This document shows, one piece after another, positions 1 to 7,577 of a stretch of 64,000 nt of DNA (the first letter of the stretch is position 1; each line of letters opens with the position of its first letter). Origin of the DNA: Melioribacteraceae bacterium (GTDB lineage Bacteria; Bacteroidota; Ignavibacteria; Ignavibacteriales; Melioribacteraceae). The position numbers and the translations under genes are program-made. The notes under the pieces were generated by a model, which saw only the letters and a list, made by a program, of their open reading frames with translations, had not been told where the DNA came from and made no database searches. The stretch is taken from positions 186,001 through 250,000 of the forward strand of contig JAEINS010000003.1 in NCBI GenBank assembly GCA_016342755.1, read 5' to 3'.

Positions 1-171
1 ATAGAAAATTGCGCACATCCTGATTATAAAGAGCAATTATGGGATTATGTTAAGATTGGCGGCGAAAAACACACTCCGCAAACTCTTGCTGCCGCATTTG
101 GAATGCACAATAAGTTTGCTAAAACTAAAGATATGAAAAATGTTGACTGGAGAGAATATCTTCACGATTAA
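1..171 (+). CDS. Acetyl-CoA hydrolase/CoA-transferase, C-terminal fragment
   Basis: Frame 1 is open from the window edge to TAA at 169-171 and encodes 56 residues. The peptide carries ENCAHPDYKEQLWDYV, which resembles the extreme C-terminus of the acetyl-CoA hydrolase/succinyl-CoA:acetate CoA-transferase family (ACH1/Cat1 type). These enzymes move CoA between acetate or propionate and succinate in the cytoplasm. Only the tail is visible, so the exact acyl specificity cannot be read. A terminator-like hairpin follows 21 bases after the stop, so this is the last gene of its transcript. The catalytic glutamate lies outside the window. Confidence 0.8.
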   Translation: MENCAHPDYKEQLWDYVKIGGEKHTPQTLAAAFGMHNKFAKTKDMKNVDWREYLHD

Positions 172-192
172 TCTCTAAATTATATAAAACTC

Positions 193-221
193 AAAAAACC
201 CGTCTTTTGGCGGGTTTTTTT
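193..221 (+). terminator. Rho-independent terminator after the acetyl-CoA hydrolase gene
   Basis: AAAAAACCCG at 193-202 pairs with CGGGTTTTTT at 211-220 around an 8-base loop and runs into a T-tract. The position just after the stop at 171 fits. From 222 to 376 I see no further gene or clear signal. Confidence 0.85.
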
Positions 222-376
222 GTGCTTCTTAATAAATCAACTCATTCTGCAGTGTAACCCCGAACGGTTTTTGGTGAGGGATATATTCAAATATTATAAC
301 AAACAAATTTTTTTAATAATATATTTTGTCACTTACATTCTTCGCTGCATACGCTTCACAAAATTACTCAGATTGA

Positions 377-1261
377 CTACTTAACATTCAAACTCTTTAC
401 TTCCCTGTCAGCCGCTTCTTTGCTGAGTAAAAAATCACCGATTCTATTTTTAGCCAGACTTGTTAACTCATTTAATTCTAACCATTTAGACTCATCTACC
501 GGAGGGTATTTTGCTATTTTTGCCAGATCATTATTTCTTATAACCTTAAAAACCGGCACATCGTTTTCTTTTGCAATATGCTCCCGTAATTCATAAAAAT
601 GTTTCAAATAAACGGTGGCTCTTCTATTTAATTTTTGAGATCTCTTAATTGATAAATGCGGATGCTTCACTTCAGCAAATCTTACGTTTTCAATTGATTT
701 ATTCGTTTTTATAAGATTTTTCATAAACCCGTTATTTTCTAATTCCGGGAGCATTCTATTTTTTAGATCAAAAAGAAAATAAACATCCGCTGCGGCATAT
801 TCCAGCAAAGATAATCTTAGCGGTCTTAAACTCCAGTTTGACTGCTGTTTTTTCTTACTCTTAGGAACCTGAATATCTATAAAAGTTTCAAGAGCATTTT
901 TAAGTGACAGCTTTTCAAGACCCAAAAGTTTAGCAGCCATTTGTAAATCAAATAAACCCTTTAATTCAATCTTGTGTGTAAAAAAGAGTAATTTCACATC
1001 AAATTCCGCAGCATACATCATCTTTTGTATCGATTCGTCTTCAAATATTCTTTTAACCCCGGAAAGATCATCAATTGCCAAAGGATCAATTAAATAACAA
1101 TCAATACAGGTTTTTATTTGAATTAGGCAAAGATGAAATCCATATCTGTGGAGATTTGATTCCCCTTCTAAATCGACAGCTATTTCTTTGCAATTTGAAC
1201 TATATATTTCTTCTATAACTTTGTCCAAATCAGACTGGTTCTCAATTAGGGAGTATTTCAA
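377..1261 (-). CDS. rnd: Ribonuclease D (DEDDy exonuclease with HRDC domain)
   Basis: This 294-residue cytoplasmic protein is a 3'-5' exoribonuclease of the RNase D family, which trims tRNA and other stable RNA 3' ends. The DEDDy catalytic set is visible: D30 and E32 in VDLEGES (Exo I), D88 in YAAEFDVKLL (Exo II), and Y155 with D159 in YAAADVYFL (Exo III). A C-terminal HRDC-like helical region covers about residues 215-285. It is shorter than the E. coli enzyme (about 375 residues) and has room for only one HRDC domain. The start codon is TTG at 1261, preceded by AAGGA at a proper distance, with no better ATG near the N-terminus. It is transcribed alone; the 166 bases upstream hold no recognisable gene. 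Confidence 0.9.
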   Translation of the reverse strand: MKYSLIENQSDLDKVIEEIYSSNCKEIAVDLEGESNLHRYGFHLCLIQIKTCIDCYLIDPLAIDDLSGVKRIFEDESIQKMMYAAEFDVKLLFFTHKIELKGLFDLQMAAKLLGLEKLSLKNALETFIDIQVPKSKKKQQSNWSLRPLRLSLLEYAAADVYFLFDLKNRMLPELENNGFMKNLIKTNKSIENVRFAEVKHPHLSIKRSQKLNRRATVYLKHFYELREHIAKENDVPVFKVIRNNDLAKIAKYPPVDESKWLELNELTSLAKNRIGDFLLSKEAADREVKSLNVK

Positions 1262-1427
1262 AAGTTTTCCTTTTTATATGAAGGCAGCTAAGTGTTTGTT
1301 TTAACAATATTTAAGGTTATTCTGAATATTCAGCATTTTTACTTTCATTCCGGTTTTCATAGAAATATTTAAACCTATGAATTAGAAACCGGCAAGGCAC
1401 TAAGAACATTTCAAAATAACTTTACTT

Positions 1428-2195
1428 CTAAATCCTGATATTTAATGCTCCCACATATCTGTCATTTAAATATTCGGACCATATATCAATACTTTCATTG
1501 TTTTGATTATCTTTATTATTAGGGTATTTTGAAGGCATTCCCTGATGTTTTAAACTGATTTTCATTCTATTCCACAATTCGTCCACAGCTTTCTCTTTAT
1601 CAATAATCTTCCAGCTTTCCGGATTTAAAGGTTTACTGAAAAATAACAATTTATCAGCTTTTAACTTGTATTCCCCTTTTTCGTCTCCGGTAAAAAGAAA
1701 ATATTCAATAAGTTTGCTTAAATGCTCCTTAGATCCTTTAAATGGCGAATTTTCACTATTATTCTCAATTTCTTCACCAATAGATCCATTTTCCCTTAAA
1801 TTCCAATATTTATCTATATATTTATCAATTGCCAGAATATCAGCATCCACCTTGGAGCACAGTAATTCAATTTTATCTCTGGTAATATTTTTTACAATTG
1901 GAATACTAGGCAGCTTAACATTTATCAACTTAAATCTGCAATCATTAATAATAATATCCGCGCTCGATCTATAAATGGAATTTTTTATTCCAGTTTCGTC
2001 ACAGATATCTTCAATCTCGTCATTGTTCATTGTTGATAGTTCTAAACTGTTAAACCCGGCTGGTAATAGATTATACTCTTTTTTCTCTCCGACTTTAACT
2101 ATCTCATTAAACGGACCAATTTGTTTGTATGAACGATCACGAGCCTCGCATAACTGTAATTTGACTAAATACTTACCTATTTCCTCTTTTCTCAT
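1428..2195 (-). CDS. Unrecognised protein; possible orphan PD-(D/E)xK restriction endonuclease
   Basis: I do not recognise this 255-residue soluble protein with certainty. It has no signal peptide or membrane segment. A core segment reads ADIIINDCRF...LINVK, in which D80, N92 and K94 could form a D...N-x-K nuclease active site. MspI is known to use Asn in place of the acidic residue of the PD-(D/E)xK motif. A conserved-looking block RDKIELLC follows, then a charged helical region and a C-terminal NDRYVGALNIRI. No DNA methyltransferase lies in the window, so if it is a restriction enzyme it is orphaned or its partner is elsewhere. It ends 166 bases from rnd and starts at ATG 2195 with only a weak Shine-Dalgarno. 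A plain hypothetical protein remains equally likely. Confidence 0.4.
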   Translation of the reverse strand: MRKEEIGKYLVKLQLCEARDRSYKQIGPFNEIVKVGEKKEYNLLPAGFNSLELSTMNNDEIEDICDETGIKNSIYRSSADIIINDCRFKLINVKLPSIPIVKNITRDKIELLCSKVDADILAIDKYIDKYWNLRENGSIGEEIENNSENSPFKGSKEHLSKLIEYFLFTGDEKGEYKLKADKLLFFSKPLNPESWKIIDKEKAVDELWNRMKISLKHQGMPSKYPNNKDNQNNESIDIWSEYLNDRYVGALNIRI

Positions 2196-2339
2196 TCTAA
2201 ACCACTCAAATGATTAATAATTACTAACGTTAATCTAAATTATAATATAAACCAATTTCTAAGTATTAACAAAAGTAAAAACACGTAATTAGCCTATAAT
2301 TTAAGGATTCATTAATAAACCTTGTTTTTGGAATAAATT

Positions 2340-2550
2340 CAAAGTATTTGTCACTTAGCTAACAATGTGTTTTAACAGCTAAGCACTAGCCAAGCCTCAG
2401 CTTATTCCAACCCGACTCAGCTTTTTCTTGGCTTGTTTTCAGCTTAGCTTAGCTAAAACGTGGTTTTATATAAAAAAAGCTAAGCCGTATATTTCAACAA
2501 CTTAGCTTCTTTTATTTAGCTTATTAACTTCATTATTCAGCTAAAAAACC
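2340..2550. repeat. Cluster of AGCTAA/TTAGCT motifs downstream of the AlbA_2 gene
   Basis: The 354-base gap between 2218 and 2571 holds no gene. Between about 2354 and 2546 it contains roughly nine copies or near-copies of AGCTAA/TTAGCT, often extended to AGCTAAGC or CTTAGC. Examples lie at 2354, 2377, 2440-2457 (back-to-back copies), 2467, 2500, 2514 and 2537. Spacing is irregular and orientation mixed, so this is not a CRISPR or a simple tandem repeat. Similar motifs recur on the other side of the neighbouring gene at 4425-4490. Confidence 0.6.
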
Positions 2551-2571
2551 AGACTATTTTAACAGATCTAT

Positions 2572-4155
2572 TTACTTTAATAAACACCAAACCGGCTTTG
2601 TAGCCGAGCCTTTATTAGTTATTGTAATATCTTTCTTCGACATGGTAAATAATAGGTTTTTGATCTTTGTTCTACGCTTCTTCTCTTCCAGTTCTTTCGG
2701 ATATTTATCCAGCAAAAGGCTGTCAATTTCTTGTCTGCTTACTTCACTTTTCTTTTCCATTAGATTAATAACCAATTGTTTTAATTCATCGGTAGAATAG
2801 ACTTTCTTTTCAACAAACTGTGGTTTCTCCCCTACTGAAGCGGAAAATTTAGAAGCAACTGTTATATCAGGATATCTTCCATTCACAAGCTTTTGATCGC
2901 GGAGCAGACGATATTCTTCTTCTGAAACTATTATCTTCTTCTGAACCTTATCCAGCAGAATAATCGTATCCAGATCCAAATCCTTCCTGGCAATCAGTTT
3001 TTCTGTATAATTCTTGTTTATAACTTTCCCGTAAATCTTTACTTTGAAATGATTTGGAGTTGTCTGATCAACATCCGGCATTGGAAAATTCTTATATCTT
3101 TGCGACATATATATTTTCTTTATTCCGCTTCCTATTGCGTCAATCAGATTTAGATTTACCATTATATTTACTAAATGCTGATTTCTGTAATGCAACCCCG
3201 GAGCATCTTCAAATAATACATTATTTAGATTAGTTTCAAACATTTCGCCAAGATTTGAAATTGTTAAATCTTCCGGCTTTTCGATGATTGTAATCTTGCC
3301 GCCAAGTTTATAATTCTGATGAGCAATTGCATTCAGCAGCAATTCCCTAAGATCTGTTTCCTGATACTTAGTTGTTTCAACCGGAGCAAAAGATGTATCA
3401 GTTGAATAATCATACTTTAAATTTCTTATCTTCCCAAGAATAGGCTCTATTTGGCTTATTACCGGCAATCCAAAATGCTGATATCCCCTTTCTGTGTTTT
3501 TATCGTCTTTTACAATCCATGTAATTTGTCCGGCACCTTGCGATAATAAATGTTCGCTATCTTCTTTGCCAAGTAATAAAATGGAAGCGTTTGTTAATGC
3601 TCCTCTAATTGCAAGTCTCGATTTATTCAGTAATTTAATATCATCCCAGGAATCAATTTCCTTACTAAGATGCTGAAATTTGATCTTAAAGCCTTCTCTC
3701 GCCTTTTTTAGAGCTATTTGATCAAGATCATCAATTGTGGCATTTTTACAAATCTGTGCCGACCAGTCTTCGTTAGTTTTCTCATTTCTGATCTTCTCTA
3801 ATTTAGCCAGCGATAGAGGAACAACTTCTTCCCCGTTCAAGCCAAAGAAGAATCCTTCACATTCAACCGGAATTCCTCTGGGAGCAGCCGATATTTTAAG
3901 AATTACTGAATCCCGGTATTTCAAGTCATCAGTGCTAACTTCTTTAATTTCAACATATTTAGAGAATTCTTTAAATTGACTTTTCTCTACTTTACTCGAA
4001 ATTATAACTAATCCAAAATCATCGTTAGATAAATTAACTTCATTGCTTAGAGCTGAAATAGCTTCTCCTATTTTAACAGAATCAGCCAGTTTCACTGAAA
4101 CTCCTCTAAATTCATCAATTTCTCGGCTTAAAACTTTTTCTTCATTTTTAGTCAT
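2572..4155 (-). CDS. AlbA_2/Schlafen-type regulator with RecG-like HATPase_c_4 domain
   Basis: This 527-residue protein belongs to the family annotated as putative transcriptional regulator or RecG-like helicase: an AlbA_2 (Schlafen) DNA-binding region, a HATPase_c_4 domain and a C-terminal winged-helix part. Family landmarks are AAPRGIPVE (about residue 112), EDWSAQI, WDDIKLLNKSRLAI, the ATPase helix LRELLLNAIAHQNY (about 268), the RNQHLVNIMVNLNLIDAIGSGIKK block (about 325-350), and NFPMPDVD. The segment before AAPRGIPVE is about 110 residues and lacks a clear EFK/AFANT-GG AlbA signature, so the N-terminal domain looks short or divergent. Start ATG 4155 has GGGG upstream. Function in most hosts is unknown; some members sit near defence genes. 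AGCTAA motif clusters lie on both sides. Confidence 0.75.
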   Translation of the reverse strand: MTKNEEKVLSREIDEFRGVSVKLADSVKIGEAISALSNEVNLSNDDFGLVIISSKVEKSQFKEFSKYVEIKEVSTDDLKYRDSVILKISAAPRGIPVECEGFFFGLNGEEVVPLSLAKLEKIRNEKTNEDWSAQICKNATIDDLDQIALKKAREGFKIKFQHLSKEIDSWDDIKLLNKSRLAIRGALTNASILLLGKEDSEHLLSQGAGQITWIVKDDKNTERGYQHFGLPVISQIEPILGKIRNLKYDYSTDTSFAPVETTKYQETDLRELLLNAIAHQNYKLGGKITIIEKPEDLTISNLGEMFETNLNNVLFEDAPGLHYRNQHLVNIMVNLNLIDAIGSGIKKIYMSQRYKNFPMPDVDQTTPNHFKVKIYGKVINKNYTEKLIARKDLDLDTIILLDKVQKKIIVSEEEYRLLRDQKLVNGRYPDITVASKFSASVGEKPQFVEKKVYSTDELKQLVINLMEKKSEVSRQEIDSLLLDKYPKELEEKKRRTKIKNLLFTMSKKDITITNKGSATKPVWCLLK

Positions 4156-4199
4156 TTATTCCCCTATTTTTTGGGAGCATGTATTTTTAATCAAAACAA

Positions 4200-4270
4200 A
4201 GATTTCTCACTATAAAACTGTTCGAGATGACAAGACAGGTCATTTCGAAGGAGGAACAACTGAGAAATCT
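4200..4270. repeat. REP-like inverted repeat (TCATTTCGAA family), copy 1
   Basis: AGATTTCTC at 4200-4208 is mirrored by GAGAAATCT at 4262-4270. Inside, TTCGAGATGAC is mirrored by GTCATTTCGAA. The element is intergenic, upstream of the AlbA_2 gene start, and can fold into a long hairpin. The same consensus recurs at 4564-4652, 5314-5422, 52881-52970 and 60656-61152. Confidence 0.8.
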
Positions 4271-4283
4271 TAATTTTTATCAG

Positions 4284-4335
4284 AATGTCACACTGAGTTT
4301 GTTCGACTAACTCGAACATTATCGAAGTGTAGAAA
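4284..4335. repeat. Second intergenic repeat type (TGTCACACTGAG...TCGAAGTGTAGAAA)
   Basis: This segment begins TGTCACACTGAG, contains the inner dyad GTTCGA...TCGAAC, and ends TCGAAGTGTAGAAA. ACACT near the start pairs with AGTGT near the end. It abuts repeat copy 1 and has the look of a dispersed palindromic element of a different subfamily. A further fragment that may be related lies near 61033-61072. Confidence 0.5.
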
Positions 4336-4420
4336 ACTTTCTTTTCAGAAAGATGACATCTTTAAGTTTCCTAATCTAATATTTAAAGGAATCAATTTCT
4401 AAGAGATTTGAATTTTAAAA

Positions 4421-4490
4421 TGAAGAGCTATCTTAGCTTAATAATACAAATGCTTTATTTTATTAAACTTAGCTATATTCAGCTAACTAA
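4421..4490. repeat. AGCTAA/TTAGCT motif cluster upstream of the AlbA_2 gene
   Basis: Four copies lie within 70 bases: GAGCTA at 4425, TTAGCTTA at 4433, TTAGCTA at 4469 and CAGCTAACTA at 4480. They match the motif of the 2340-2550 cluster on the far side of the AlbA_2 gene. The rest of the 518-base gap 4156-4673 is filled by the repeats listed separately; no gene is visible in it. Confidence 0.5.
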
Positions 4491-4563
4491 AAAAATTATT
4501 GTGTTTTAAGTTAGAATATTAGATTTAGAAATCTAATATTTGAAAAATTATACACTAAATTAA

Positions 4564-4652
4564 TTTGTCATTTCGAACCGAGCAAAGCAAGTGTGAGAAA
4601 TCTAAAACAAAAAAAATAGACTTCTCAGTTGTTCCTCCTTCGAAATGACAAA
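4564..4652. repeat. REP-like inverted repeat, copy 2 (perfect 14-bp outer arms)
   Basis: TTTGTCATTTCGAA at 4564-4577 is exactly complementary to TTCGAAATGACAAA at 4639-4652. Inner arms GAGAAATCT and AGACTTCTC also pair with one mismatch. The element sits between the msrA stop and the AlbA_2 promoter region. It is the best preserved copy in the window. Confidence 0.9.
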
Positions 4653-4673
4653 TTTAACCTCGGGAGCATTCCC

Positions 4674-5279
4674 CTATTTAAGTTTATCTTCAAAAACTTT
4701 GCGAAGCTTTTCAATTTTAGGCGTGATTGTAAATGCACAATAAGGCTGATTTTTATTTTGCGAGTAATAATCCTGATGATAATCTTCAGCTGAATAGAAT
4801 TTTGAAAGTGGAGAAATTTCTGTTATTATCGGATCATCAAATGCTCCCGAGTCATTTAACTTAGTCTTATAATGCTCCGCTTTTTCTTTCTGCTCCGGAT
4901 TATGATAAAATATCACAGAACGATATTGTGTTCCGGCATCTGCTCCCTGTCGGTTCAAAGTTGTAGGATCATGTGTTTTCCAGAAAACTTCTAAAAGTTC
5001 ATCAAATGAAATTATATCTGGATCAAACGTAATTTGTGCAACTTCTGCATGATTTGTTGTTCCGCTGCAAATTTCCTTGTAAGTCGGATTTTCTGTATCT
5101 CCCCCACTGTATCCGCTTACAACTTTTTCAACACCTTTAAGTTCCTGAAAAACTGCTTCAACACACCAAAAACATCCGGCGCCAAAAGTTGCAGTTTCAA
5201 ATTTATGTTCTGAATTCATACTTTGTCCTTGAATTGAGTTTATTAAAATTAGCATTATCATAAATATTGTCGACTTCAT
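4674..5279 (-). CDS. msrA: Peptide methionine sulfoxide reductase MsrA, exported form
   Basis: MsrA reduces the S epimer of methionine sulfoxide in oxidised proteins. The catalytic motif GCFWC (C36 is nucleophilic) opens the domain, followed by VEAVFQELKGVEKVVSGYSGG, the HDPTTLNRQGADAGTQYRS block, and C-terminal QPYCAFTITPK carrying a likely resolving cysteine. From the chosen start the product is 201 residues with an N-terminal signal peptide, MKSTIFMIMLILINSIQG, so it should act in the periplasm. An in-frame ATG at 5339 would add 20 residues, but it lies inside a REP-like repeat. ATG 5279 has a strong AAAGGAG seven bases upstream and gives a clean signal peptide. It is transcribed alone. 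Confidence 0.93.
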   Translation of the reverse strand: MKSTIFMIMLILINSIQGQSMNSEHKFETATFGAGCFWCVEAVFQELKGVEKVVSGYSGGDTENPTYKEICSGTTNHAEVAQITFDPDIISFDELLEVFWKTHDPTTLNRQGADAGTQYRSVIFYHNPEQKEKAEHYKTKLNDSGAFDDPIITEISPLSKFYSAEDYHQDYYSQNKNQPYCAFTITPKIEKLRKVFEDKLK

Positions 5280-5313
5280 GTTTTCTCCTTTACGTTCGAT
5301 TCTTTCAAATAAT

Positions 5314-5422
5314 TTTGTCATTTCGAACCGCTGTTTCATCGTGGTGAGAAATCTAGCTCATTAAAACTTGATAAAACTGTTTTAGTGAGATCCCTCATAG
5401 TAATAATGTTCGGGATGACAAA
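5314..5422. repeat. REP-like inverted repeat, copy 3, in the msrA upstream region
   Basis: TTTGTCATTTCGAA at 5314-5327 pairs imperfectly with TTCGGGATGACAAA near 5409-5422. GAGAAATCT and GAGATCCCT lie inside. The copy begins 35 bases upstream of the msrA start and so may sit in its promoter or leader. A fragment TAGTCGAGAACTGAC at 5460-5476 has a relative near 60791-60802. Confidence 0.8.
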
Positions 5423-5564
5423 TCAGAAAGTCATGTATTACATTTCGTTTCACATCAAGTTAGTCGAGAACTGACATAAAAAACATTTGGTTTTTAATAC
5501 CTAATATCTTATTAAAAAGTTCCGAGAAGAGCAAGAAAAGAATTAAATTTGAGAGAAATAAAAA

Positions 5565-5595
5565 TATTCCCGCAATTTTTAAAATTGTGGGGATA
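5565..5595 (-). terminator. Terminator hairpin after the SNase-like gene
   Basis: CCCGCAATTTT at 5569-5579 pairs with AAAATTGTGGG at 5581-5591, with one G-U wobble. On the minus strand the stem is followed by ATATTTTTATTT. It lies 10 bases past the stop at 5605. A related hairpin occurs at 7873-7901. Confidence 0.75.
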
Positions 5596-5604
5596 TGGGA
5601 AAGG

Positions 5605-7125
5605 TTAAAATTTTATTCTTAAAACGTTCATTTCAAATAGTTTACTGCTGTTGTAGATGTCTTGGTGTGTAAGATTAAATTTTTCAAATTTATCTCGTTT
5701 TAATCCTATATTCAAATTTTCAGTCGGCTGCTCTGCAATTACTTCTGTATAAAAAATCGCTCCAACTGCTGGTAAAATAAGTCCGACATAGGCAAACTCT
5801 TCTGAATCCAGCGAATGACCAAGTCCGATAGTAGCTAAACCTCCAGCAACGGAGAAAACCAAAGTTTCTCCAAAGTTTACATTAGGATTATATTTTTTAG
5901 CTGTAACATAAACACCAAGAGCTTCACCAATAATTATTCCGGCACTGCCACCCAAAACAACATGCGCTAATTCGGAAAACCCGCCTCGTTCATTACCAGC
6001 CTTAGCTATTCCGACTCCAATAAGACCTCCGGCTATTCCTCCAAGGGCACCGCCGACTGCACCGGATAATAATTCATTTACTACTAAAAATTTTGGTTTA
6101 GTGAGAATTACATCTGATTGAAATTCACCCGGAGTTTCTCTAACTAATATATCCTCTTCAGAATAATCATCATCCAGATTCTTCAAATAATTTATTCCCT
6201 TTACACTCCAAATGCCTATTGCGTCTTTAAAAGCCTCTTGTTCTGCTTCTTTATAATCCTTAACCAAAGCAGTATCCAGATCAGAATTTATTCTGGCAAA
6301 TCCCCTTTTGATATATTCAACTTGATAATCTTTTTTATTCAAAGGAAAATTTTTTATTAGATATGTTCCGGGATATTTATCTTGTGCAGAAGAAATCAAG
6401 TCTGCTTCAATGGAAAAGTTTCTTAAAACAATTTTTGCATAAGAAACTGCTTTTTTAGCTACAGATCTCAAAGCATCATTATCATCAGCAATACTGGGAA
6501 CATCTATCCCGGCCATTTTAATTTGAACGCCATTATTTAATTCAAATAAATTTGCATCAATAATTCTTTCAATCTTTAATTTGCTAACCGATTCTGCTTT
6601 TTGCTCTTCAATTTTCAGTTTAAGATTACTAATTTCATTTTCTGTTAAAAATATTAGTTTATTATAATCCCGGTCTAAAATGAGTTTCCAATATCCTTTT
6701 CGCTCTATTTTTGCACTATTATGAGATAAGTTGTACAGAGGTAAATGTTCTTCGTCAATATTTTTTTCAAGTAACCCAAATCCCTTTTCTAAAAACCGGC
6801 TATTAACATTCTCCAATTTTTCTGCATTTATCCGTTTATATAAATGAACAGAATTGGTTTTCCCAAAACGTCTGCTTTCGCTATCAACTTCTATTCTGAA
6901 ATATTTCCCAACTAAATGATGTTTCATGCTGTCAGATACATTTTTTGCAAATTTCCCAATCAATGTATCAGGATGATGAATATTTGGGAATCTTATTCCG
7001 GCAAGCTTTACTTTTTCTCCGTTTTTAAGGAGAAGTGAATAATCATCTAAAACTCCATATATTTTTTCCGGCTGCCCAAATATGGAACTAAAACTTAAAA
7101 AGAGTAATACTACAATGTGTTTCAT
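5605..7125 (-). CDS. Secreted protein with two degenerate SNase-like domains and a glycine-zipper tail
   Basis: This 506-residue protein starts with a signal peptide (MKHIVVLLFLSFSSIFG). Two staphylococcal-nuclease-like folds follow, at about residues 20-150 and 185-310; each shows the VxLAGI/IKMAGI strand and a YxxxGxG/EYIKRGFA end motif. The residues that act in active SNases (Arg35, Glu43, Arg87 by nuclease numbering) appear replaced: VKLAGIRFPN and IKMAGIDVPS lack the Arg and Glu, and the later Arg is not in place. Both domains are therefore probably not nucleases. Residues about 355-460 are rich in Gly (GGALGGIAGGLIGVGIAKAG, and a second stretch), resembling glycine-zipper or small-residue membrane helices. 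It may bind a surface ligand or anchor in a membrane. Start ATG 7125 has GGGC upstream. It is transcribed alone and followed by a terminator. Confidence 0.65.
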   Translation of the reverse strand: MKHIVVLLFLSFSSIFGQPEKIYGVLDDYSLLLKNGEKVKLAGIRFPNIHHPDTLIGKFAKNVSDSMKHHLVGKYFRIEVDSESRRFGKTNSVHLYKRINAEKLENVNSRFLEKGFGLLEKNIDEEHLPLYNLSHNSAKIERKGYWKLILDRDYNKLIFLTENEISNLKLKIEEQKAESVSKLKIERIIDANLFELNNGVQIKMAGIDVPSIADDNDALRSVAKKAVSYAKIVLRNFSIEADLISSAQDKYPGTYLIKNFPLNKKDYQVEYIKRGFARINSDLDTALVKDYKEAEQEAFKDAIGIWSVKGINYLKNLDDDYSEEDILVRETPGEFQSDVILTKPKFLVVNELLSGAVGGALGGIAGGLIGVGIAKAGNERGGFSELAHVVLGGSAGIIIGEALGVYVTAKKYNPNVNFGETLVFSVAGGLATIGLGHSLDSEEFAYVGLILPAVGAIFYTEVIAEQPTENLNIGLKRDKFEKFNLTHQDIYNSSKLFEMNVLRIKF

Positions 7126-7270
7126 CTATTGCCCTTAGCATGAATTAATATTATTAAATTAATATTATTTTATCTTGTTTACAAGGTGAACATTCTATTT
7201 TGCGAACAAAAATTTTGCGTCCATTTTTTTTGGGGGTTTATTAAAAAAAATATATTGAAAAAAGGAATCA

Positions 7271-7304
7271 TTGACATTGTATATACAAAGAGTTATGTTG
7301 AATT
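7271..7304 (+). promoter_or_regulatory. Promoter with embedded palindromic operator, near-leaderless
   Basis: TTGACA at 7271-7276 and TATGTT at 7294-7299 are separated by exactly 17 bases. The spacer holds a perfect 12-base palindrome, TTGTATATACAA, at 7277-7288. Transcription would begin about 7306, essentially at the toxin ATG (7305), and no Shine-Dalgarno is present. The arrangement suggests repression by the antitoxin or toxin-antitoxin complex bound to the palindrome; that binding is inferred. Confidence 0.65.
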
Positions 7305-7577
7305 ATGGATATAATCTGGGACAGAGACAAAAATAATTGGCTGATTCTAAATCGTGGTATTTCATTTCAAGAAATAACCGATGCCATTTTGAATGATAAA
7401 ATACTTACTGTCCTTGAAAATCCAGGAAGAGAAAATCAACAGTATTTTATTTTGGATTTTAAAAGTTATACTTGGGTTGTTTCTTTTTTAATAAATGAAA
7501 AGGATCAGATTGTTCTAAAAACAGCATTTCCTAGTAGGAAGTTTCATAATAAGTATGGTAAAAATGATGAAAGATAA
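7305..7577 (+). CDS. BrnT-like toxin of a type II toxin-antitoxin pair
   Basis: This 90-residue protein has the BrnT layout: an N-terminal W-D-x-x-K-N motif (IIWDRDKNNW), GISFQEI, a central strand region, and a C-terminal LKTAFPSRKFHNKY. BrnT proteins have a RelE-like ribonuclease fold and inhibit translation by cutting RNA. The toxin gene comes first and overlaps the antitoxin gene, as in known brnT-brnA operons. The promoter just upstream contains a palindrome and appears to yield a transcript with almost no leader. The pair is isolated between convergent chromosomal genes, compatible with horizontal acquisition, though base composition is not visibly different. Activity is not proven by sequence. 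Confidence 0.7.
   Translation: MDIIWDRDKNNWLILNRGISFQEITDAILNDKILTVLENPGRENQQYFILDFKSYTWVVSFLINEKDQIVLKTAFPSRKFHNKYGKNDER

Noticed and set aside
1666-1974. 102-residue plus-strand frame
   Set aside because: It is antisense to the 255-residue gene, Ser/Ile-rich as expected of a shadow, without a start signal.
2340-2550. CRISPR array or tandem repeat
   Set aside because: Motifs are only 6-9 bases, irregularly spaced and in both orientations, without unique spacers of constant length.
4043-4273. 76-residue plus-strand frame
   Set aside because: It overlaps the 5' end of the AlbA_2 gene and REP-like repeat copy 1; no family match.
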